Source: CAZZNY01 sp964655935
GTDB taxonomy: Bacteria; Patescibacteriota; Gracilibacteria; BD1-5; UBA2023
DNA: 64,000 bases
Assembly (NCBI GenBank): GCA_964655935.1
Contig: CAZZNY010000001.1
Coordinates: 124,001 to 188,000 of the forward strand
Reading direction: 5' to 3'
Made by a program: the position numbers and the translations under genes. The notes beneath the pieces were generated by a model. That model worked only from the letters and a program-made list of their open reading frames with translations. It had not been told where the DNA came from and did no database searches. Shown here piece by piece: positions 55,974-64,000 of the stretch. Every line of letters starts with the position of its first letter. The stretch's first letter is position 1.

Positions 55974-56877
55974 ACTTTGTACATTTATCTATAGTTGGTT
56001 GTATTTCTTTTATAGATCGTCTTATACCGTCGGATGTCATATCAGAATTGTATTTGATGAGTTGTTTATAGACGATATTAAAATTTTTACAGTCATTTCG
56101 ATAAACATTTTGTAAAAGCGGTAAATACGCATTCACGTGTTCTTTATCGAGTTTTAAAAGCATAAATGCTTTATTTTTCTGAAGTGCATACATTTTCTCT
56201 TCTGGCTCTAATCCGTAGATTATTAATTGACCATAGAAATTTATTTGATCACTGAGTGTCTGTTGGTCGATCGGTAGATTATTTATAGTTTCTAGGTCTG
56301 CTTCTGAGTATTCGTAGTGTTGAATTTTACAGAGTACGATATCTATAGAATCTGATGCAGAACCAACAGTAAGATTGGAACAATCAAGATTTGAATATCA
56401 GTTTATGAGAATTACTTGATTATGAGCATGATTTTTTTCCTCTGGGAAATATTGAAGTCTAAGATTATATAGTTTTTCTATTTCTTCGGTTGATGCTTGA
56501 GAATAGAATTTTTTGAGCTGAAGAAGTGTACTAAAGTCGTTATATTGACCATATTTTGCTACTGAATTTACGAAATTCTCGTTACTTGCATATGCATCGT
56601 AGAGTTTGTTAGCTATTTCGGGTTTCTGATGATTCAGGTTGAGTCAGATTGTTAAAAATATTTTGCTAATGACGAGTCGAATTTTATCTTCTCTGTATGT
56701 TTTTGAATCTTTTTTAAGTAGAGATATTTCAGAATTTACTTTTTCAAGTTTTACTATATCAGAGGGATTGTTTGTGTAGATTGAGTTAATTTTGTTTATC
56801 ATACTTTCTTCAGCATTCACTACTGTAAAAGCAAATATATTCAAAAAAATAAGAGCCGTAGCAAATAATCGTTTCAT
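55972..56877 (-). CDS. Secreted hypothetical protein, 301 residues
   Basis: A signal peptide (1-22, ends TVVNA) precedes an all-helical protein with TPR/Sel1-like spacing (KLYNLRLQYFPEEKN, KAFMLLKLDKEHVNAYLPLLQ). Four Cys (in DCSN, LCKI, DCKN, DKCTK) may form disulfides. It would be exported to the periplasm-like space or surface. No family recognised with certainty. One TGA (before LNLNHQK) and three or so more are Gly. Confidence 0.75.
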
Positions 56878-56949
56878 ATTTAAAAGTTATAAAATAATTG
56901 TTTGAATTCTATGGTCTTTTCTATAAAATCAAAACATTATTATTTATTG

Positions 56950-57399
56950 ATGACATCTATGTCTGATAAACCAAAAGTTTGAGTATGATTCTGAGTTATG
57001 ATGATGCGAGATGGGAAGATCCTGCTCGGTCAGCGACACTTCGATGCGGCGAAAGCCGATAGCGAGCTTCACGGTGAAGGTACGTGGACGATGCCAGGCG
57101 GAAAGCTCGAATTCGGAGAAAAATTTAGTGAATGAGTAAAGAGGGAAGTGCTCGAAGAAACTGGAATGATTTTACATTCAGCGCGTTTTATCAGTCTGAC
57201 GGACGATATTATTCCTGGTGTGCATTTTGTGACGGCTGGGTTTTTCAGTGATGATTTCTCTGGTGAACCAAGTGTTATGGAGCCAGATGAGATTACTCGT
57301 TGGGAATGGTTTTCTCTCGATTCGCTTCCTTCACCACTTTTTATGCCGAGTCGGAAGGTGCTCGATAATTATCTTGCAAATACGATTTATGTTGGATAA
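56950..57399 (+). CDS. Nudix hydrolase
   Basis: 149 residues. The Nudix box GGKLEFGEKFSEG then VKREVLEETG matches Gx5Ex7REUxEExGU exactly, with the Gly before VKREV coded by TGA. PGVHFVTAGFFSDDF and EPDEITRWEWFSLDSLP are typical of MutT/NTP pyrophosphohydrolase-like members. It cleans or hydrolyses nucleotide derivatives; the substrate is open. The ATG at 56959 is an alternative start. Confidence 0.93.
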
Positions 57400-57421
57400 G
57401 AATAATTTATATTAGGAAAGC

Positions 57422-57450
57422 AATAAGGCCTCGTAAACGAGGCCTTATTA
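57422..57450. terminator. Terminator at the left edge of the foreign-looking pair
   Basis: aataaggcctcg and cgaggccttatt pair around taaa, a bidirectional terminator between the Nudix gene and the convergent 98-residue gene. Confidence 0.92.
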
Positions 57451-57464
57451 TTCGAAGATGGAAG

Positions 57465-57761
57465 TTAAAGCTTTGGAGCTCGGCTCCGTGCGCATTCGAG
57501 GCAGGTGAGAGCGGAGATGTTTTCTACCGCTTGTTTTATGGCAGCGCGCATAAGTTCTTTGCTGCCAAAAATTTCACCGTATTTGCGACTATCGTAGCGA
57601 AAATCGCCAAGAAAATATGCCGCATCTATATCTTTTTTCCCGATGAACACCTGACTTTCGTGATGTCCACAGCGCTGAAGCGTTCGTGCGCTCACAGCGA
57701 TAGAAATCGCGAGAATTCTTTTGGCATCCTCGCTACCCTGGACTAGCTTTACCTGACCCAT
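57465..57761 (-). CDS. Hypothetical protein, 98 residues, atypical composition
   Basis: Soluble, about 98 residues, with CGHHESQVFIG and a C-terminal CLECARSR that together could bind a metal. Unlike most of the window it has a strong Shine-Dalgarno site, aaggagg six bases before the ATG. It has no TGA codon and uses CGC for Arg repeatedly. It is divergent from the 94-residue gene at 57977. No family recognised. Confidence 0.75.
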   Translation of the reverse strand: MGQVKLVQGSEDAKRILAISIAVSARTLQRCGHHESQVFIGKKDIDAAYFLGDFRYDSRKYGEIFGSKELMRAAIKQAVENISALTCLECARSRAPKL

Positions 57762-57920
57762 TGGGGCCTCCTTCTTCTATAAAATTATGTAAATACCATT
57801 TCACGAGATACGAACTGAGTGCGAGATGCTCTCAATCGCAAATCGTTAAAATAATTTACTCCTTATTTATATCTAGGAAATTCATCAAGTCAAATTCAAG
57901 AGAAAATTTTGAAATCGAAA

Positions 57921-57948
57921 TTGACAGTAAATATTTAATCAGTATATT
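57921..57948 (+). promoter_or_regulatory. Promoter of the 94-residue gene
   Basis: TTGACA (57921-57926) and TATATT (57943-57948) with a 16-base spacer, 29 bases before the ATG. The remainder of the 215-base divergent region (57762-57976) holds no further gene. Confidence 0.65.
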
Positions 57949-57976
57949 AAAGTCACAACTTCCATAAGGAGCGGTA

Positions 57977-58261
57977 ATGGCCCCGGCCGAACGTATCAAA
58001 AAGCTCGTTGAGCTGAACCTTCCCTTGAACACTGATTTGCGTCAGCTGGAGCCACCGTGCTCTATTTACTGGCGTAAAGGCGGTCATGGTGAGGAACCCA
58101 AGTTGTTCGCGATCAAGTCCTTCTGTCTCATCTCCGAGAATGGATTGGGATTTGATTACGAGAGAGAACCGGGCAAATTTGCGCCCCATATTCTCAATAC
58201 TCCTGTCATTCACGATGTAACAGTCGTTGAAGGTGGGATCGTACATATCTGCACTACCTAG
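57977..58261 (+). CDS. Hypothetical protein, 94 residues, atypical composition
   Basis: Reads MAPAERIKKLVELNLPLNTD and ends with a beta-rich part. A strong Shine-Dalgarno site (aaggag, five bases before ATG) precedes it. By eye it is near half G+C, against below 40% in the neighbours, and it has no TGA. It is followed by a terminator. It resembles no family I can name, and its style differs from the rest of the window. Confidence 0.78.
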   Translation: MAPAERIKKLVELNLPLNTDLRQLEPPCSIYWRKGGHGEEPKLFAIKSFCLISENGLGFDYEREPGKFAPHILNTPVIHDVTVVEGGIVHICTT

Positions 58262-58280
58262 GCTGACTAGCCCTAGTGCA

Positions 58281-58314
58281 CAAAAGGGGGCTTGTTTAGC
58301 CCCTTTTGTTTTGT
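58281..58314 (+). terminator. Terminator at the right edge of the foreign-looking pair
   Basis: caaaagggggc and gccccttttg pair around ttgttta, followed by ttttg. Confidence 0.92.
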
Positions 58315-58441
58315 ATTTATATAATATTCATTGATTTTTATTGAGTTAATTTTAACAATCTTGTAATAAATCTGAAATACATTTGAATTATTCGACTTTT
58401 TCCATATATTTAGCCACATATTACTTATTTTATATGCCTTT

Positions 58442-61087
58442 ATGGACTTTGAAAAACACTATTCCCCAAAGGAATTCGAAAAACAACTATATGAGTCTTG
58501 GGAAGCTGCTGGTAACTTTCAGCCAAAGCCAGGAACGACAGGCAAAACTTACTATATTCCAATTCCACCACCAAATGTAACAGGAATCCTTCATATTGGT
58601 CATGCACTTACCATGACACTTGAGGATATTATGACGCGTTATCACCGTATGAAAGGCGATGAGACACTTTGGGTTCCTGGTACTGATCACGCTGGTATTT
58701 CGACCCAGGTTCAGGTAGAGAAAAAACTTGCAAAAGAATGAAAGACAAAACACGATCTTGGTCGTGAGAAATTTATTGAAGCCGCTTGGGATTGGACGAG
58801 AATACATGGAGGAATCATCCAGAGCCAGATTCGAGCGCTCGGTGCAAGCTGTGACTGGTCAAAAGAACGATTTACGCTTGATGCTGGACTTAATAAGATT
58901 GTAGAGCACGCTTTTGTCGATCTCTATAACAAAAAACTTCTCTATCGAGGAGAATATATGATCAATTTTTCTTCGGGTCTTCAGACTGCTATTGCTGATG
59001 ATGAAGTAGAATATAGAGAAGAAGAAGCAAAAATGTATTATGTTACTTATTTTGTGAGCGGTTCCGATAACGAACTTATCGTTGCGACAACTCGACCGGA
59101 GACACTTCTTGCTGATATGGCAGTAGCAGTTCATCCAAAAGATAAACGATACAAAAAAATGATCGGTCGAAGTGTTATTCTCCCGATAGTAAATAAAGAA
59201 ATTCCTATTATCGGTGACGAAATGGTCGATATGGATTTTGGAACTGGTGTCGTCAAGATTACTCCAGCACACGATCCTACGGATTTTGATACTGGTAAGC
59301 GCCACAATCTTCGACTTGATTATCAAGTAATCGATCGAAGTGGGGTTATGACAAAGGAAGCTGGTATTTTTGCCTGACAAGATGTAAAAACTGCTCGTGA
59401 AAATGTCGTAGAACTTCTTCGTGCAAAAGGAAACCTTATAAAAATCGAACCACATACTCAGCGAGTTGCGTATTGTGAACGCTCTGGTACGCGAGTCGAG
59501 AGCGTTGTCTCTACTCAGTGGTTTGTTCGTATGCCAGAGATGGCAAAGAAAGTTATTGCTGGATATAAAAAATGAGAATTTAAGATTCTTCCTGAAAAAT
59601 TCAACAAGGTTTTTGAAGACTGGATTTATAATCTTCGTGACTGGTGTGTGAGTCGTCAACTTTGGTGGGGACATCAGATTCCAGCATATTTTCACAAAGA
59701 AACTGGAGATCTTCTTGGTGTTACACTCGATCCGAAAGATCTTTTCGCGAAATACGGAGAAGAAAATGTTCGTCGTGATGAAGATGTTCTTGATACATGG
59801 TTTTCTTCAGCCCTTTGGCCATTCTCTATTTTAGATTGGGATGCGACAGATCCAGGAGAACTCTTTAAGAAGTTCTATCCAGCTCAAATGCTCGAAACTG
59901 GTCATGATATCATCTTCTTCTGGGTGACACGAATGCTTCTCATGGGATATGAATATACTGGACAGACGCCTTTTAAGACGATCTATCTTCACGGACTCAT
60001 TTTCGATGAACATGGAAAAAAGATGAGTAAATCTCTCGGAAATGGGGTTGATCCGATAAAAATTATCGAGGAATATTCTGCCGATTCACTCCGACTTTCG
60101 ACGACTCTCGGAAATACTCCAGGAAATAACTTGAATTTTTCGATGAAATTCGTCGAGAACAACACGCTTTTTTTGAATAAACTCTGGAATATTGTCAGAT
60201 TTGTCCATACGACGATCGGTGAGATTACTGAAGATGAAGCCACTCTCGTGAAGACAATCGCAGATAATTATGATTCTCTTATGGATCATGAAAAATGGAT
60301 TATTTCTCGACTCAAGAACATCACTGATGTGATGACAGAAGGGATGGAAAAATATAGTTTTTCCGAGACCGGACTCGAACTTGCTGCATTTACTCGTGAT
60401 GAATTCGCTGATTTCTACCTCGAAGAACATAAATACGCGAAAGACGAATCAAAATATGGTAGAGAAGTGCTTTCTCTCGCGATCTCTACGCTTTTGAAAC
60501 TCTGGCATCCATATATTCCGTTCGTGACTGAAGAACTCTATGCGAAGATGATACCAGGAAAATCTCTCATGATGGAACCTTGGCCAGTAATCGATCTTAA
60601 GCGCGATACGAAAATAGAAAAAGAGATCGGAATTCTCTACGATGTCGTCAGAACGATTCGAAATATCCGAGCGGAGAAAAATATCAAACCGGGAGAACAG
60701 ATGAATATTTGTTTTGTAGCAAATAAGAGCAATCAAGCATTTCTTGAATCAAACAAAACTATTTTACTCGGACTTGCAAGACTTGCTGGTTTTGAGTTCG
60801 TAAAACTTGCAGATATTGAACAGACAAAGTATGCCTATTGAGTAGTCAAAGATGTAGAGATTTTTGTGGAGCTTCCTCTCTGAGTCGATAATACAGAAGA
60901 GCGAGCACGAATCAAAGAACAAATCGACGATAAGAAGGAATATATCCGAATCATTGATATAAAACTAACAAATAGCGACTTTGTCAGAAACGCTCCGACT
61001 CATGTTGTCCAAAAAGAACAAGAAAAACGAGCTCAAGCAGCAGAACAACTTCAGAAATTAGAACAAAAATTTAGTTTACTTGTCTAA
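58442..61087 (+). CDS. valS: Valyl-tRNA synthetase
   Basis: Charges tRNA-Val and edits mischarged Thr. 881 residues. HIGH motif HIGHAL at 51-56 within PPPNVTGILHIGH, the editing domain with ATTRPETLLADMAVAVHP and TPAHDPTDFDTGKRH, KMSKS at 527-531, and a C-terminal coiled coil (KEQEKRAQAAEQLQKLEQKF). Two TGA codons, one before KTKHDLG and one before VVKDVEIF, join three fragments. The start has no Shine-Dalgarno site. Confidence 0.98.
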
Positions 61088-61098
61088 TTTTTGCCATT

Positions 61099-61290
61099 AT
61101 GTTTGGATTATCTGATCCATATTGGCCAAATCCTTATGGAAATAACGATTCTCGTGTTCATCATGAAATACGACATAGAGCTGATGAGGCTGTTCAATTG
61201 GCTCAAAATCTCGCACTTGACCCATCTGCATCTCTCAGTGAAGAGGCACGAAGAGCAATTGCTCGAAGACAAATGAATATTATGAAGTAA
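61099..61290 (+). CDS. Small hypothetical protein, 63 residues
   Basis: MFGLSDPYWPNPYG then a charged helix with several Arg. Eleven bases after valS, so probably cotranscribed. No family recognised; the open frame has no TGA, so the call relies on position and length. Confidence 0.55.
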   Translation: MFGLSDPYWPNPYGNNDSRVHHEIRHRADEAVQLAQNLALDPSASLSEEARRAIARRQMNIMK

Positions 61291-61327
61291 ATAAATTTAT
61301 ATTTTATACTGTTGATACTATTGCAAA

Positions 61328-61834
61328 ATGAATTCTCAAGTAGAGATTCGCGAATACGAAGAAATCGATTTCAAACATCTTGTTTCTTGAATGAAATTTC
61401 TTCAAGAACATGTTGTCGCGGTCGATAATTATCATCTCAATATATTAAAAGATTGATATCCCGAAATATATGCTAGAAAAAGTTTAGAACGAGTTACAGC
61501 GAATGACGGAAAAATATTTTGCGCATATTCCTGAGAGATTTTCCTTGGCTGTATTATCTGTCTTATCGAAGAAGCTGTGCCAGAAAATTCTAAGGATTCA
61601 TTACAAGAATTTATCGTAGGAAAAACAGGAGAAATTAAAGAACTTATTGTGCTTCCTGAGAGTCGCTGACTTTGAATTTGAAAATTGCTTATGCAAAAAG
61701 GTGAACAATATTTTATAGAGAAAAATTGTAAGTTTTCCTATCTCGATGTTTTCTGACCTAATAAACTCGCAAGAGATTTCTACGAAAAATGAGGATATGA
61801 AGAAAGAATGGTTACTATGATTAAACCACTATAA
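61328..61834 (+). CDS. GNAT-family acetyltransferase
   Basis: 168 residues. The acetyl-CoA loop reads ELIVLPESRGLGIGKLLM; its three Gly (61667, 61673, 61679) are all coded by TGA, so the gene makes no sense under the standard code. The last part DVFGPNKLARDFYEKGGYEE matches motif B. It acetylates an amine of unknown identity. It overlaps closely with the next gene. Confidence 0.92.
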
Positions 61835-61835
61835 T

Positions 61836-63014
61836 ATGAAAACTTACCTAAAAGTTATTCTCCAACCAGGACGAGAAAAATCTGTGAAAAATAAACATCA
61901 CTGGATTTTTTCAGGTGCGATCGCAAGTTCTCCGGAATTCGAGAATGGCGATATTCTCGCGATTCACTCATCGAATGATGAGTTTCTAGGATATGCCTAT
62001 TGTAACAATGGTACTTCAATTTTTGGTCGAATGATCACGTTCAATGATACATATCCTGAAAAGGAACTGAAAAATAAGATTCTCTCTGCAGCGATAATGC
62101 GCGAAAAACTCTTCAATCCGGCATATACGACAGCGTATCGACTCATTCATGGCGAGGGTGATGGAATTCCAGGATTGACGATAGATAGATATGCAGACTG
62201 TTTTGTTATCCAATCAAGCACTGCAGGTATCGACAAGCTGAAAGAACATATTATTAAAGTGCTTGTTGATCAGTTTGCACCGCGATGTATTTATGAGAAA
62301 TCAACCATGCCGTCCAGGCGAGAAGAATGACTTTCACCGTTTGAATGAGTCATCTACTGAGAACTTCCTTCTCATATCGATATTCTTGAGAATACTATGA
62401 AATTCAGAATCTATCTCGCGGATAGTCAGAAAACTGGATTTTTCCTTGATCAACGTGAGATGCGAGCGTATGTCTGAGGTATTTCAGCAGGTAAGAAGGT
62501 TCTCAATACTTTTTCTTACAATGGATGATTTTCTATTGCCGCCTCTCTTTGATGAGCTCTATCTACGACATCTGTAGACATATCAGAATCAGCAGTTACC
62601 GAATCGATAGAGAATTTCAAATTTAATAATATCGATATTAAAAATCATAAATTTATTACTCAGGATGCTTTTGAATTCCTCAGGAATGAATCATTGAAAT
62701 ATGATCTTATTATTCTTGATCCACCCGCATTTGCGAAGAAAAAACAAGACGTTCCAAATGCACTCAAATGATACAAAGAGATTAATATGACAACCATGAA
62801 AAAAATGCCAGCAGGAAGTTTTCTTCTTACTTGTTCATGTTCATATCACGTGAGTGAAGAAGACTTTGAATATATGATTTTCCAAGCCGCTCGAGATGCA
62901 AAGAGGGAAGTACGAATCATCGCGAAACACCGACAAGCAAACGATCACTGTATCAATATTTATCATCCAGAGACAAGTGATTATCTCAAAAGTTTTTTAC
63001 TCTACATTTCATAA
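61836..63014 (+). CDS. RlmI-type class I rRNA methyltransferase
   Basis: 392 residues. An N-terminal PUA domain (residues 1-75, KNKHHWIFSGAI) precedes a methyltransferase core: TGFFLDQREMR, VLNTFSYNGGFSIAAS as SAM motif I, LIILDPPAFAKKK as motif IV, and CSCSYHVSEEDF with the catalytic Cys region. This is the architecture of RlmI, which makes m5C1962 in 23S rRNA. Starts one base after the GNAT stop, so they are coupled. Confidence 0.92.
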
Positions 63015-63020
63015 AATATT

Positions 63021-63054
63021 AAAAAATCGTCATTCTTACAAGTGACGATTTTTA
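63021..63054 (+). terminator. Terminator after the methyltransferase gene
   Basis: aaaaatcgtca and tgacgattttt pair around ttcttacaag. Confidence 0.85.
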
Positions 63055-63077
63055 TACTAAATGGAATTTAATAATTT

Positions 63078-63123
63078 TCTCATCTATAAGGGATTCTTCG
63101 TCGTACCTCCTCAGAATGACAAC
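63078..63123. repeat. Family B repeat, right half only
   Basis: tataagggattcttcgtcg and tcctcagaatgacaac, the right half of the element seen in full at 5759. Confidence 0.75.
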
Positions 63124-63130
63124 AAAAATT

Positions 63131-63595
63131 TTATTTTTCGAGATCGATAGTCATCTCGAATATATGGTGACAATGAGGACATTCCGGGTGAATCACTTTT
63201 GCTGTCTGTCATAGTTTTTTTGAATCTTCCAGTAATTGCCTGACGCGTTCTACCGCTTCTTTTGGTGTTGTATTTGCTTTGAGAAGAAATTCATCAGCTC
63301 CGAGCATCATACATCTGTCGATATCGCTCTGGCTGTTAAGATTCGTAAACATGATAATCTTTGTTTTCAGTGATGGTGCGAGCTGACGAATGACACGAAG
63401 TGTCTCGAATCCGTCCATCCCAGGCATCATGATATCAAGCAGAATAACATCTGGAAAATAGGTCGTAACATCCGTGACCGCATTGAGTCAATTCGAACAG
63501 ATATGAACCTGAAAACCTTCTCGTTCAAACTTCATACTGTACATATTCGCAAGTTCAAGATCGTCTTCGACGATGAGAATCTTTTTTACCTCCAT
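63131..63595 (-). CDS. Response regulator with C-terminal Cys/His motif
   Basis: 154 residues. A receiver domain: acidic pair in VEDDLEL, phospho-accepting Asp in LLDIMMPGMDG, switch Thr in MFTNLN and Lys in LLKANTTP. Instead of a DNA-binding domain it ends with a short tail HPECPHCHHIF, a C-x2-C-H-H motif that may bind zinc. It is transcribed after the histidine kinase gene and is likely its partner. Confidence 0.93.
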
Positions 63596-63631
63596 AAATG
63601 AAAAGATAGTGATAATTACCTAGAGTATATA

Positions 63632-64000
63632 CTATTTGATAATATATTGCAATTTTCGTTGTCGACCGAATGGTAAATAGATACAGAAGTCTGTTCAGCT
63701 TCCTTCTTCGCTCGTAAGCGTGATTTCACCTCACATTTTTTCTACGATTTCCTTTGCGATCGGGAGTCAGAGCCCAGTTCCTCCACTTTGGCGCGTGAGC
63801 GAGTGTTTTGCTTGTCAGAATTTTTCGAAAATAATTTCTTGTTCTTCCTTCTTGATTCCGATACCGTCGTCTTTGATATGAATACAAAATCCAGTATCTT
63901 GAATATAGGAACGAATGGAAATATTTCATCCTTCCGGTGTAAATTTAATCGCATTTCCGATAAGATTCAGGAGAACCTGTTTAAATTTATTCGGATCTAT
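63632..64000 (-). CDS. Sensor histidine kinase, C-terminal part
   Basis: Only the last 122 residues are in the window. They cover the HATPase domain: N box LLNLIGNAIKFTPEG, G1 DDGIGI, F box FEKFGQ, and G2 GGTGLGL, whose last Gly is TGA. It autophosphorylates on a His outside the window and should pass the phosphate to the response regulator encoded just downstream. Confidence 0.95.

Noticed and set aside
1..64000. tRNA and rRNA genes
   Set aside because: I looked for T-loop and anticodon-arm patterns in the gaps and found none; this is a reading by eye and could miss one.

Overview
The window reads as bacterial chromosome from a candidate-phyla (CPR/Patescibacteria) lineage that uses genetic code 25, in which UGA means glycine. 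That points to Gracilibacteria (BD1-5) or Absconditabacteria (SR1); I cannot choose between them from this sequence. With the standard bacterial code nearly every gene is cut into fragments by in-frame TGA. With TGA read as Gly the fragments join into full-length, conserved proteins, and TGA sits where the families require glycine (Walker A loops, the acetyl-CoA loop of a GNAT enzyme, the G2 box of a histidine kinase, a Nudix box). No gene I called ends in TGA; all stops are TAA or TAG. Most starts lack a Shine-Dalgarno motif and follow a T/C-rich stretch.

Layout. 1-9.5 kb: a CPCC zinc-ribbon-like protein, LepA (EF-4), an MscS-like channel, two ABC exporters and a FolD-cyclodeaminase fusion. 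9.5-14.1 kb: metK behind a SAM-I riboswitch, then two nucleoside diphosphate kinases, an RluA/RluD-type pseudouridine synthase and a third divergent NDK. 14.1-20.3 kb: a Nudix-like enzyme, two small membrane proteins, PheT and a bifunctional Rel. 20.4-30.2 kb: a pseudopilin, a membrane-anchored Kazal protein, a large unknown protein, CysS, a LemA-like protein, a polyprenyl-phosphate sugar transferase, an endonuclease/exonuclease/phosphatase-fold protein and unknowns.

30.4-45.4 kb is the most striking region. A Cys-repeat lipoprotein and a 3,455-residue secreted NHL beta-propeller/TIG protein are followed directly by four type IV pilin-like genes. This resembles the PilY1 plus minor pilin (PilX/V/W/E) layout and may encode a pilus-tip adhesin complex. 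One of these pilins carries a long glycine-rich C-terminal domain.

45.4-64 kb: MetAP, a CCA-adding-type nucleotidyltransferase, YbeY, a CDF metal transporter, a DUF4012 protein, a DUF2130 protein, an HD hydrolase, small membrane proteins, a Nudix hydrolase, ValS, a GNAT enzyme, an RlmI-type methyltransferase, a response regulator and the end of a histidine kinase. Two small genes at 57.4-58.3 kb have strong Shine-Dalgarno sites, higher G+C and different codon use, and look foreign.

The intergenic DNA holds several families of short palindromic dispersed repeats and short tandem arrays that abut gene ends. Three genes (lepA, the CCA-type gene and the DUF4012 gene) carry such repeats inside the reading frame without breaking it, as Rickettsia palindromic elements do. 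I found no rRNA, tRNA, CRISPR array or transposase.
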